DNA from: Desulfobacteraceae bacterium 4572_89
Lineage (GTDB): Bacteria > Desulfobacterota > Desulfobacteria > Desulfobacterales > Desulfobacteraceae
Direction: 5' to 3'
DNA length: 18,866 nt
Assembly (NCBI GenBank): GCA_002085465.1
Contig: NBML01000013.1
Coordinates: 1 to 18,866, forward strand
Part shown: in pieces, positions 7,391 through 14,350 of the stretch
Layout of the letters: each line of letters starts with the position of its first letter
Position numbering within the stretch: position 1 is the first letter of the stretch
The notes under the pieces: generated by a model
What the model saw: the letters and a program-made list of their open reading frames with translations, nothing else
Told to the model about the DNA's origin: nothing
Databases searched by the model: none
Program-made: the position numbers and the translations under genes

Positions 7391-7746
7391 CAAACAATAT
7401 TTTCAGGAGATTCCATCTCTATGCTATTGTTTTTAATGCTTTGCTTATTTCCTGCCAGATGCCGCCGCATTTTATCTTTGTGTTTTCGGATTTGCAGTTT
7501 AACATTATCGGATAGTGCATCAATGGCTGAATACATATTATTTTCAGTTTCTTCTTTTGCATAAATTTTTATCTTGTCACAGGTAAGATTTATATCGACA
7601 ATATTGCGTAATTTTTCTACAGACAAAACAATATATGCGTCTGCAGGATTATCAAGCATCTTGTCCAGTTTATCAAATTTTTCATGAATGTGGGTTTTTA
7701 GAGCATCTGATGAGTCGATGTTTTTGAAGGTGAGAGCTATTTGCAT
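7390..7746 (-). CDS. hpf: ribosome hibernation-promoting factor, short form (HPF/RaiA family)
   Basis: This 118-residue protein of the HPF/YfiA family binds the 30S decoding region and silences ribosomes in stationary phase or stress. The family fold is visible: MQIALTFKNIDSSDALKTHI at the start, the KLDKML segment, the IVLSVEKLRNIVDINL strands, and the KEETENNMYSAIDALSDNVKLQIRKHKDK helix (about 66-94). It lacks the C-terminal dimerisation domain of long HPF, so it is a short form with a basic tail of about 25 residues of its own. The ATG complementary to 7744-7746 follows GGAGG by six bases. In many proteobacteria hpf follows rpoN; here it stands alone between tRNA-Phe and a gene-poor stretch. 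Confidence 0.92.
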   Translation of the reverse strand: MQIALTFKNIDSSDALKTHIHEKFDKLDKMLDNPADAYIVLSVEKLRNIVDINLTCDKIKIYAKEETENNMYSAIDALSDNVKLQIRKHKDKMRRHLAGNKQSIKNNSIEMESPENIV

Positions 7747-7859
7747 AAAAATCCTCCATATAAAGGTGAATAGTTAATTTTTACCCTATCATATACTCAT
7801 ACCCATATCAATCACTGCAATAGATATGAATGTTTTTAATTTGCTGGATAATCTCACTA

Positions 7860-7905
7860 CCTTCATTACAAAAATGAAGGGCCCGTGTATGAAGCGGACC
7901 CTTCA
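7860..7905. repeat. two mutually exclusive hairpins
   Basis: CCTTCATT (7860-7867) pairs perfectly with AATGAAGG (7873-7880) around a 5-nt loop. The same AATGAAGG overlaps the arm of a second hairpin, TGAAGGGCCCG (7875-7885) with CGGACCCTTCA (7895-7905), 10 pairs plus one C-A mismatch. Only one can form at a time. On the minus strand the second hairpin is followed by TTTTT, so it could also be an intrinsic terminator for leftward transcription. Confidence 0.55.
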
Positions 7906-7916
7906 AGTAAAGGAAC

Positions 7917-7922
7917 TATAAT
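7917..7922 (+). promoter_or_regulatory. perfect -10 box (TATAAT) ahead of a micro-ORF
   Basis: A consensus TATAAT lies 28 bp before the micro-ORF ATG. The best -35 partner, CGGACC at 7895-7900 (16-bp spacer), is weak and lies inside the hairpin arm. The box could occur by chance in AT-rich DNA. Confidence 0.3.
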
Positions 7923-7949
7923 CTGTAAGAACAGTGGAGGTGCCCCAAA

Positions 7950-7991
7950 ATGAAGAATAAAGGACTCTGTTTTTACGTCATTGAAATTTAA
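7950..7991 (+). CDS. candidate 13-residue micro-ORF
   Basis: ATG at 7950 opens a 13-codon frame (MKNKGLCFYVIEI) ending with TAA at 7989-7991. GGAGG at 7936-7940, nine bases upstream, is as good as any ribosome binding site in the window, and TATAAT lies just above it. I do not recognise the peptide. It could be a leader peptide, a small protein or chance. No run of one amino acid codon points to classical attenuation. Confidence 0.3.
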   Translation: MKNKGLCFYVIEI

Positions 7992-8043
7992 TACAACATG
8001 AAATAACAAATGTAAATCAGGGAAACCCTTAATTTTTGATAAA

Positions 8044-8105
8044 AAAACACCTAAACCGCAATCTAAAATTAATTAATCTCTTTTAATTATAGGGAAAGGT
8101 GTTTT
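8044..8105. repeat. nested inverted repeat upstream of the phosphopantetheinyl transferase
   Basis: Outer arms AAAACACCT (8044-8052) and AGGTGTTTT (8097-8105) are perfect 9-bp complements. Inside them TAATTAA (8070-8076) and TTAATTA (8083-8089) form a 7-bp stem with a 6-nt loop. The element ends 43 bp before the likely start codon. On the minus strand it is followed by a T run. Confidence 0.55.
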
Positions 8106-8147
8106 CCAGGATTGTCAAATATACTGAATTGGAGTATAAATCTGCCC

Positions 8148-8882
8148 ATGCCTGCATTATTTTCAAATAACATTTCCCAAAAGACCTTTTCTCCCCAGCC
8201 AGGTATAATTGCCCGCTATATAAAAATACTTGATATTGTTGATTCAGTTTTTTGTCAAACACCTGATCAGGATTATAAAAAAATGCCAAATCAGGATTTT
8301 GAACTGAAAAGTTTTAAAATCCCGTTTCTATCATCTGAAGAGCTTGTCATGGTCAATGGGTTCAGGGCGCTGAAAAAACAGGTTGAATGGCTTTGTGGAA
8401 GATTTGCAATAAAGAACCTTGTCAATGAGATACTCAGGCTGGATCTCAGCCTTATTGACATCCAGATTTCCTACCAGGAAAAAGGTGCGCCCTTTCTCAT
8501 TCATCACCCTGATATCCCGATTTCACTTTCCCACAGTGGTGAATACACAGCAGTGGCCATCAGCCTGAATCCCCATATCACCCTGGGAATTGATATTGAA
8601 AAAATTGGAAAAATTCCAGATACATTTTTCATGAAAACTGCCTTTACCCGGGAAGAAATCCGCAGCATGGGAACAAGCGCCCGGGAGGTATGCCGTCACT
8701 GGACCCTTAAGGAAGCCTTTTTAAAATATATAAAAATGGGGTTTAATGAAAACCTTCACCAGGTGGAAATCATTGACAATGAAATCCTTCACAGGGGCAG
8801 GAGACAGGATCTCAGGTCCTGGTCCTGGTCTGTCGATGATCGATATATGATAAGTATTGTTGCAGACCCTGTTCAGGGATAA
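8148..8882 (+). CDS. 4'-phosphopantetheinyl transferase (Sfp-type superfamily)
   Basis: This enzyme would move phosphopantetheine from coenzyme A to a serine of a carrier protein, turning apo-ACP or a PKS/NRPS carrier into its active form. Counted from the ATG at 8148 (244 residues), the signatures are ISLSHSGEY (H129), GIDIEKI (D149 and E151, magnesium ligands) and WTLKEAFLK (W185, K188, E189). The upstream part has the EWLCGRFAIKNL stretch of Sfp/EntD-like members. The start is uncertain: the frame opens 12 codons earlier with a TTG at 8112, and GGAG at 8131-8134 is 13 bases from the ATG. No carrier protein, PKS or NRPS gene is nearby, so the target is unknown. It converges with the acyltransferase gene with 8 bp between stops. 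Confidence 0.88.
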   Translation: MPALFSNNISQKTFSPQPGIIARYIKILDIVDSVFCQTPDQDYKKMPNQDFELKSFKIPFLSSEELVMVNGFRALKKQVEWLCGRFAIKNLVNEILRLDLSLIDIQISYQEKGAPFLIHHPDIPISLSHSGEYTAVAISLNPHITLGIDIEKIGKIPDTFFMKTAFTREEIRSMGTSAREVCRHWTLKEAFLKYIKMGFNENLHQVEIIDNEILHRGRRQDLRSWSWSVDDRYMISIVADPVQG

Positions 8883-8890
8883 GCATAAAA

Positions 8891-9670
8891 TCAGGTCTCT
8901 CTATCAGGAGCCGGGACAGGCACCTTGATCTTTCGCGGGTCTTTAATCTTTCCAGGCACCTTGATCTTTCCCGGAACCTTGATCCCAACCGGGTTCTCTG
9001 TTGTGTCAGACCTGAAAAAATGATCGGTCTGAAACATAAGCCTGCGCAACTCTTCATCTAATTTTTTTCGAAAAGCTTCACACTCTTCGTTGGATGCATC
9101 CTCTGGAATGTATAAAAGCCTGTCCCCATAGAGAAAAACAATTTTTGAAAAAGGTTTGGGAATAATGGACCTATCCCAGCTTCCAATCCGCCAGCTGCGA
9201 TCGACATTCCACATTACCGGTATGATTGGAAGGCCGGTCCTTTTGGCCAGGATGATTATACCGATTTTAGAAATATAGGGAGGCCCGGTGGGAGCATCCA
9301 CGACCAAACCACCACTGTGGCCTTTTCTAAAAAGGGCATTCATCTCTTTGAGTGCCTGGGATCCCCTCCGGGTGGAAGAGCCCCGGACCGGAATCCAGCC
9401 AAACCGTTTTGAAGCCTGAGCTGCCAGTTCACCATCATTGCTGGCACTGGCCATGACAACAAATTTCAAGTTCCGATAAAAATAACAAAGAAACATCAGC
9501 CCTCGGTGCCAGGATGCATATAACAATCCTTTTCCTTTATGGGCCTGGAGATAGCTGGTTTCTATTTCCCGGCCAAAGACCTGGACTCTACAGGTTAAAA
9601 ACAAAAGCGTGGCTATAATTTTGCTGATCCATCCAAAAACCCAGCATAAAAAATATTTCCAGGTACTCAT
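8891..9670 (-). CDS. DUF374 / lysophospholipid acyltransferase-family protein
   Basis: This 259-residue protein matches the DUF374 branch of the LPLAT acyltransferases, thought to transfer acyl groups to lipid A or phospholipid precursors at the inner membrane. Visible are an N-terminal hydrophobic segment (about 5-27), SWHRGLM (about 53-59, the catalytic-histidine region), SASNDGELAAQ and VRGSSTRRGSQAL, and GIIILAKRTGLPIIPVMWN. The usual DGPRGP motif reads DAPTGP here, two changes in a conserved loop. The tail after about residue 228 is a basic repeat (GIKVP, GKIKVP, GKIKDP, RKIKVP) not expected in the family. It starts 26 bp after the OmpR-type regulator stop and is probably co-transcribed with it. 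Substrate unknown. Confidence 0.85.
   Translation of the reverse strand: MSTWKYFLCWVFGWISKIIATLLFLTCRVQVFGREIETSYLQAHKGKGLLYASWHRGLMFLCYFYRNLKFVVMASASNDGELAAQASKRFGWIPVRGSSTRRGSQALKEMNALFRKGHSGGLVVDAPTGPPYISKIGIIILAKRTGLPIIPVMWNVDRSWRIGSWDRSIIPKPFSKIVFLYGDRLLYIPEDASNEECEAFRKKLDEELRRLMFQTDHFFRSDTTENPVGIKVPGKIKVPGKIKDPRKIKVPVPAPDRET
8914..8986 (-). repeat. 18-bp tandem repeats in the acyltransferase tail
   Basis: About four imperfect units of 15-18 bp encode GIKVP, GKIKVP, GKIKDP and RKIKVP at the C-terminus of the DUF374 protein. On the + strand each unit contains CTTGATCTTTC or a close variant. Confidence 0.75.
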
Positions 9671-9696
9671 CTATTCAAATTCCTTATTCAGGTTTC

Positions 9697-10431
9697 TTAT
9701 TCGTGATCAAAAATATATCCAACAGATCGCCGGCTCATAAAATAAATTGGTTTTTTGGGTTTTTTCTCAAAATACTTACGGAACCTGACAATAAAATTAT
9801 CCACAGTTCTTGTTGTGGTATCACTGGAATACCCCCACCCGGCATTCAGAAGCATCTCCCGGGAAAGTGGTCTTCCCTTGTTGGCTATGAAAATTTTAAG
9901 AAGTGTAACTTCCTGTTCCGTAAGGATGATCTCACCTGCTGCACAATTGGCCTTAAAGGTGATAAAATCAATATGATTATTGCCAAATGTATAAGAGTCC
10001 CCCTTAAAAAGGGTATGGCCGATCTTTTTATTGTATTTGGGATCATTATACCAATCTTTTTTCTTAAGCAGTCTTGCAACCCGAAGCAGAAATTCTTCCA
10101 GGTCAAAGGGTTTTGACAAATAGTCATCAACACCGTAGCGCAATCCCTTGACTTTGTCCTTTGTATCCCCCCTTGCAGATAAAATCAGGACAGGAACTTT
10201 TTCATCTTCCTTGCGAATGGTTTTTAAAATGGAAAACCCATCAATCATGGGTAACATAATATCAAGAATAATCAGGTCTGGTTTCCAGGTCCTCCATTTT
10301 TCAAGCCCTTCAATGCCATCCCTGGCAATGGAAACCGCATATCCCTGTATGGACAGGTTCAGCTGGATCCCGTCGGCAATATGAGCCTCATCTTCTATGA
10401 CCAGAATACGCTTTTTTTCAGCCGCTTCCAT
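9697..10431 (-). CDS. OmpR/PhoB-family response regulator
   Basis: This 244-residue DNA-binding regulator has a receiver domain (1 to about 125) with acidic E13, D14 and E15, phospho-acceptor D57, and the KPF motif with its conserved lysine. A winged-helix output domain follows (about 145-244), shown by LTEQEVTLLKIFIANKGRPLS, the TRTVDNFIVRFRKYF recognition region and SVGYIF near the end. The ATG complementary to 10429-10431 follows AGGGAG by eight bases and lies inside the histidine kinase gene, a 37-bp overlap typical of a translationally coupled kinase-regulator pair. Its likely job is to control the adjacent TRAP transporter operon; a tandem repeat upstream of dctQ is a candidate site. 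That link is inferred from position only. Confidence 0.94.
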   Translation of the reverse strand: MEAAEKKRILVIEDEAHIADGIQLNLSIQGYAVSIARDGIEGLEKWRTWKPDLIILDIMLPMIDGFSILKTIRKEDEKVPVLILSARGDTKDKVKGLRYGVDDYLSKPFDLEEFLLRVARLLKKKDWYNDPKYNKKIGHTLFKGDSYTFGNNHIDFITFKANCAAGEIILTEQEVTLLKIFIANKGRPLSREMLLNAGWGYSSDTTTRTVDNFIVRFRKYFEKKPKKPIYFMSRRSVGYIFDHE

Positions 10432-11417
10432 AATTTTTTCTCCCTGACGCTGGCAATGCTTGTCCTTGGTATGGTGATGGTAAACCTGGACCCTTTTCCT
10501 TTTCCCTCACTGAATACTGACACTCTCCAGCCATGGATCATGGCAATACTGGAAACAAGATAAAGACCCAGACCGGAACCTGTAACGCTGTTAACGTTCT
10601 CCCTCCCGGACTGGTAAAATTTGCGAAAAATCTTCTTTGCCTCCTGTTTGTCCACGCCAATACCATTGTCAATAAAATCAATGCTGATTTTCTGTAAAAA
10701 ACTTCTAAAAACAATCTTCAATGTGGGGTTATCAGACTCGTTGTATTTGATGGCATTGGACACAATGTTCATGAGCAGCATCTCAAAAAGAAAAAGATTA
10801 ACCGGATATTCAAACCGACCCTGGGAAGGGTTCTGGAGCTGGATATCACAACCCCGGAAGATGGAGGTGTTTTTATCACAAAAATTTCCAACTAGTTTAA
10901 CCAGGCTGTCCTGGGTAACTTCTGATCCGAAATTCTGACTTTCAATCCTTGCAAGATTTAAAATCCGGTTGATATTATCGGTCAACCGGTTGATGTCTTT
11001 GAGCATGTTCTCACTGTATTTACGGATATCATCGGGTTCAAAGGGATGACGGATAAAAGTTTCAAGGTAAATCCGAAGGGAGGTTACAGGAGTTTTCAAT
11101 TCATGGGTAAAATTATAGATAAAATTATGCTGAAGACGGAAAAGGTTTACGGTTTTCTGGTAATAAATAAACGCCAGAAGTATCCCGGCCAGGACCACGG
11201 TGAGCAAAAGGCTGAGCACCAGGATGGTCATTCCGGTCTTGGACGGAAACACAGACTGTGGATCAATATTGAATTTTAAGATAATGACTTCCAGGGCAGA
11301 AATGATCTCCATATAGAGGCTCACCGTGAGCACCAGAAAAGTGGCCAGGGCAAATATGGAACAGGCAAATATAAAAACAGGATGAAGATACCACCTGGAA
11401 GGATTTAAAATCTGCAT
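10395..11417 (-). CDS. membrane sensor histidine kinase
   Basis: This 340-residue HisKA-type kinase has two membrane segments (about 13-35 and 64-86) framing a very short periplasmic loop of under 30 residues. The H box is NFTHELKTPVTSLR (H105). The ATPase domain shows NIVSNAIKYN (N box), DNGIGVD (G1), the FRKFYQSG F box and GSGLGLYLV (G2). There is no HAMP, PAS or large sensor domain, so it either senses within the membrane or relies on a partner such as the transporter or binding protein; that is inference. The start (ATG complementary to 11415-11417) has only a weak ribosome binding site. It overlaps the regulator gene at its 3' end and follows the receiver-only gene after 64 bp. Confidence 0.94.
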   Translation of the reverse strand: MQILNPSRWYLHPVFIFACSIFALATFLVLTVSLYMEIISALEVIILKFNIDPQSVFPSKTGMTILVLSLLLTVVLAGILLAFIYYQKTVNLFRLQHNFIYNFTHELKTPVTSLRIYLETFIRHPFEPDDIRKYSENMLKDINRLTDNINRILNLARIESQNFGSEVTQDSLVKLVGNFCDKNTSIFRGCDIQLQNPSQGRFEYPVNLFLFEMLLMNIVSNAIKYNESDNPTLKIVFRSFLQKISIDFIDNGIGVDKQEAKKIFRKFYQSGRENVNSVTGSGLGLYLVSSIAMIHGWRVSVFSEGKGKGSRFTITIPRTSIASVREKKLWKRLKKSVFWS

Positions 11418-11481
11418 GGTTTACTTATTATCCAATTGCTCAGGAAAAGTCATGGTTGTAAAAAATAATTTTTGATTCCCA

Positions 11482-11850
11482 TCAGCCTTTTAAAGCATCG
11501 CAGATCAGATTCAGGTCACAGGCCGGTTTAACAAGGACCCTGTCCAATGTTACTCCCAGTGCCTGTATGGCTTTTGAGGGAATATAATCTGCAGAACCTG
11601 TATGCACAACAAATTTTATTTCAGGCCGAATTTTTTTGGCTTTCAGCATAAAAGAATTGCCGTCAATGCCTGGAAGGCGGATATCCACCACAGCATCATC
11701 AATGGGATGTTTTCTAACAATTTCCAGGGCTTGCTCACTGCTTTCAGCCTGGAAGACTTGAAATCCCTCGTCTTCCATGAATGCGGCAATGCTCTGCCTG
11801 ATGCTTTTCTCATCATCAAGGATTAAAAACAATCTGGGTGCTTGAGACAT
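11482..11850 (-). CDS. single-domain response regulator (receiver only)
   Basis: This 122-residue protein is just a receiver domain with no output domain. Phosphorylation residues are intact: D12, D13 and E14, acceptor D56, T84 and K108 (VLVKPA). The ATG complementary to 11848-11850 follows AAAGGAAA. It lies between the TRAP binding-protein gene and the histidine kinase. It could act as a phosphate sink, a relay element or a protein-protein switch in the same signalling unit. A separate OmpR-type regulator is present for transcription, so this is a second receiver in the cluster. Confidence 0.9.
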   Translation of the reverse strand: MSQAPRLFLILDDEKSIRQSIAAFMEDEGFQVFQAESSEQALEIVRKHPIDDAVVDIRLPGIDGNSFMLKAKKIRPEIKFVVHTGSADYIPSKAIQALGVTLDRVLVKPACDLNLICDALKG

Positions 11851-11868
11851 CTAATATTTCCTTTAAAT

Positions 11869-11902
11869 GCCTCCAAAGCCCGGGGTTGCAGACTTTGGAG
11901 GC
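11869..11902 (-). promoter_or_regulatory. stem-loop between dctP and the two-component genes
   Basis: GCCTCCAAAG (11869-11878) and CTTTGGAGGC (11893-11902) form a perfect 10-bp stem with a 14-nt loop, 20 bp after the dctP stop. There is no U-run on either strand. It is more like an mRNA-protecting 3' stem-loop or a weak processing or partial termination site than a full intrinsic terminator. Confidence 0.6.
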
Positions 11903-11921
11903 TGGACATAGTTCTATATTT

Positions 11922-12947
11922 TTATTTTACAGCCTCAAGAAAAGCATTGAGCATTTCCTGGCCTTCAGCACCGAATTTTTTTTCGATAAGCTTTTTAACA
12001 ACAGGTACGGCAACCTTTTTAAATTCTTCTTTTTCAGCAGCAGTCAGGGTGTTGACCTTCATGCTTTTTGCCAATTCTATAAGACCTCTGTCAGAGGCTT
12101 CAATAACACGTCCCATACCACGACCGGCAACAATGGCTGATTTAGCAGCATAGGAAACAACTTCTTTTTCACTGTCTGACAGACTGTTCCAGAAGTCCTG
12201 ATTCATAACCCATACATAGGGAGCAAAAATATGCCCTGACAGGGTCAGATACTTCTGAACTTCCTGGAACTTTGCAAAGGCAATGATGGGGATGGGGTTC
12301 ATCTGGCCGTCGGCAACACCTGTCTGAAGTGCTGTGTACACTTCTGACCAGGAAATGGCTGCGGGCTGGCCTCCCATTGCAGAGATAATAGCTTTATGGG
12401 TATCAAGACCCATGGTGCGAATTTTAACCCCGGCCATGTCAGCAGGGCTGTGGATGGGACGTTTGGAGTTGGTCAGATGAAAGAATCCACCTGAATCTCC
12501 AAAACCAAGGACATGGAGTCCTGTTTTTTTGTTGATATCCCCTCCCAGTTTTGCTCCAAACGGACCATCAAACACTTCATAAGTTTTACTGATATTGGTA
12601 AAGGCAAAGGGGATATCCAGGATTCCAATGAGGGGATAAACCGATGCAAACCCGCCCACAGAATGGATGCCTGCCTGAATGACGCCGGCTTTTACCTGCT
12701 GAAGTGCATCCTTGTCTTTACCCAGCTGCCCGCTGGGAAAAGTCTGAACCAATACGGAACCGTTGGTTCCTGCTTCAACAAGACTTTTAAATACAGTTGC
12801 CATGGCACCTGTGGGATTATCAAAGGGATCATCCTTGTTAAGGTGGTGCATTTTGATAGTTTTCGCTGCAATGGCTGTTCCTGTGATGCCTGCCACAGCA
12901 AAAAAAGCTACCATCAATAAAATTGTCAATTGTTTAAAATTTTTCAT
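11922..12947 (-). CDS. dctP: TRAP transporter substrate-binding protein (DctP family)
   Basis: This 341-residue periplasmic binding protein delivers an organic acid to the DctQM membrane unit. A clear signal peptide spans about residues 1-27 (basic N-terminus, hydrophobic core, AIA/A cleavage region). Family features are TFPSGQLGKDKDALQQVKAG, the LDIPFAF strand, NSKRPIHSPADMAGVKIRTMG with R177 as the probable carboxylate-binding arginine, and WSEVYTALQTGVADGQMNP. The ATG complementary to 12945-12947 follows GGAGGAG by four bases, the strongest ribosome binding site of the operon, as expected for the component needed in excess. The substrate cannot be told from sequence by eye; C4-dicarboxylate or another carboxylate is likely. 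It is last in the transporter gene order. Confidence 0.95.
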   Translation of the reverse strand: MKNFKQLTILLMVAFFAVAGITGTAIAAKTIKMHHLNKDDPFDNPTGAMATVFKSLVEAGTNGSVLVQTFPSGQLGKDKDALQQVKAGVIQAGIHSVGGFASVYPLIGILDIPFAFTNISKTYEVFDGPFGAKLGGDINKKTGLHVLGFGDSGGFFHLTNSKRPIHSPADMAGVKIRTMGLDTHKAIISAMGGQPAAISWSEVYTALQTGVADGQMNPIPIIAFAKFQEVQKYLTLSGHIFAPYVWVMNQDFWNSLSDSEKEVVSYAAKSAIVAGRGMGRVIEASDRGLIELAKSMKVNTLTAAEKEEFKKVAVPVVKKLIEKKFGAEGQEMLNAFLEAVK

Positions 12948-12967
12948 CTTACTCCTCCAAAATTTTT

Positions 12968-12982
12968 GGCAACAAGGTTGCC
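12968..12982 (-). promoter_or_regulatory. small stem-loop in the dctM-dctP gap
   Basis: GGCAAC (12968-12973) and GTTGCC (12977-12982) form a 6-bp stem with a 3-nt loop in the 112-bp gap, just upstream of the dctP ribosome binding site on the minus strand. It may shape translation or protect the dctP message after processing; no promoter boxes are clear in this gap. Confidence 0.4.
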
Positions 12983-13059
12983 GTTAGTTTTTCATATCCC
13001 TTTGCCGGCAGATATCTAAATCATTCCAGCCGGGTCAGGAACTATTCACACAACATTAA

Positions 13060-14337
13060 CTACATTATCAGTCTTGGGATAAACAGGGTCAGATCATCCC
13101 AGAACGCCACTAAAAAAAGCACAGCAACTTCCACCACCAGAAACGGGATCAAAGAATAACTGATCTTTTCTATTCTTTCTCCGGTGACCGATGACATCAC
13201 AAACAGACAGGCACCCACAGGCGGTGTCATCAGGGAAATATTCAAAGCAAGAACAATCATGATACCGGCATGGACCGGATCCATTCCAATGGTTTTTGTC
13301 AAAGGACCCAGCACAGGGGCCAGAATAATCAGGGCAGCATTGATATCCATGAACATGCCCACAGCCAGAAGCAGGGAAAGGATCAATGCAATAATCACAT
13401 TTGGATCACTGGACAGAAACAGGAAAAAGGCTGCAATTTTCTGGGGAATCTGCATAAAAGTCATCCACCAGCTTAAAATAGAGGCAGAGGCAATGATTAG
13501 AAATACGATGCCGGTAATTCTGGCTGTACGAATCAACATCTCCACAATATCATTAAAGGTCAGGGCCCTGTAGATGACAACGCTTATGAACAGGGCATAG
13601 AACACAGCAATGGCCGCAGCCTCCGTGGGTGTAACAATACCGAATAAAATTCCGCCAAGAATAATGCCGGGCATTAAAATGGCAAGAAAACTTGATTTAA
13701 ATGCCCAGAAAATACGCAGCAGGCTGAATCTTTCATCGCTCTTGGGAAGATTCAGGCGTTTTCCCAAAAGGGCAATGACCCCCATGCATAAAGCACAGAT
13801 CAAAAGCCCTGGAAGAATACCCGCTGCAAAAAGCCCTGCAATGGAAACACCCATTAGAGACCCATAGATAACCATAAGATTGGATGGGGGAATGGTGGGG
13901 CCGATAATGGAGCCCGCAACTGTTACTGCACAGGAAAAAGGCCGTGTATATCCTTTCTTGACCATGGCCGGAACCAGGGTGTTTCCAAAGGCGGCTGTAT
14001 CAGCCACTGCAGCGCCGGTCATGCCGGCAAATAATACCGATGCAATCATATTTGAATGGGCAAGACCTCCCCGAAGATAACCCACCAGGGCATCGGCAAA
14101 GGCAGCAAGCTTTGTAGTTATGCCGGACCGGTTCATGATCTCCCCGGCCAGGATAAAAAATGGCATGGCCATGAAGGTAAAAAGGTCCAGTCCTTCAAAA
14201 TAACGTTTCGGGGCCATCATTAAAAAATTTTCACCCCCGATCTGAACAAGGCCTATAACCCCTGCAACCCCTAATGTTACCCCAATGGGAAGTCCAATTA
14301 AGATAAAAAAGAAAAAGGTAAAAAGAACAATTATCAT
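13060..14337 (-). CDS. dctM: TRAP transporter large permease subunit (DctM family)
   Basis: This inner-membrane protein of about 425 residues is the sodium-coupled translocating subunit of a tripartite ATP-independent periplasmic transporter. It is hydrophobic throughout, consistent with 11-13 membrane segments. Family stretches include FFILIGLPIGVTLGVAG near the start, FTFMAMPFFILAGEIMNRSGI, GMTGAAVADTAAFGNTLVPAM, GSIIGPTIPPSNLMVIYGSL, GIVTPTEAAAIAVFYAL and ALNISLMTPPVGACLFVMS. I start at the ATG complementary to 14335-14337, which has GGGAGGG seven bases upstream; an in-frame TTG two codons earlier is too close to that site. The gap to the dctQ stop is 13 bp, so the two are co-translated neighbours. 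Confidence 0.96.
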   Translation of the reverse strand: MIIVLFTFFFFILIGLPIGVTLGVAGVIGLVQIGGENFLMMAPKRYFEGLDLFTFMAMPFFILAGEIMNRSGITTKLAAFADALVGYLRGGLAHSNMIASVLFAGMTGAAVADTAAFGNTLVPAMVKKGYTRPFSCAVTVAGSIIGPTIPPSNLMVIYGSLMGVSIAGLFAAGILPGLLICALCMGVIALLGKRLNLPKSDERFSLLRIFWAFKSSFLAILMPGIILGGILFGIVTPTEAAAIAVFYALFISVVIYRALTFNDIVEMLIRTARITGIVFLIIASASILSWWMTFMQIPQKIAAFFLFLSSDPNVIIALILSLLLAVGMFMDINAALIILAPVLGPLTKTIGMDPVHAGIMIVLALNISLMTPPVGACLFVMSSVTGERIEKISYSLIPFLVVEVAVLFLVAFWDDLTLFIPRLIM

Positions 14338-14350
14338 GGTCAATCCCTCC

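Larger units (their letters stand above)
7747..8147. other. 400-bp gene-poor stretch with structured elements
   Basis: Between hpf (-) and the phosphopantetheinyl transferase (+) no normal-sized gene is seen. The left 100 bp must carry the hpf promoter, but I find no convincing boxes. The rest holds two overlapping hairpins (7860-7905), a perfect TATAAT (7917-7922), a 13-codon frame (7950-7991) and a nested inverted repeat (8044-8105), described separately. Confidence 0.6.

Noticed and set aside
7261..7400. tRNA-Phe as an integration site of a mobile element
   Set aside because: There is no integrase, no second copy of the tRNA 3' end, and the flanks are ordinary housekeeping genes.
8083..8289. 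Minus-strand 68-codon frame over the start of the phosphopantetheinyl transferase
   Set aside because: It overlaps a well-supported gene in antisense and shows no family features.
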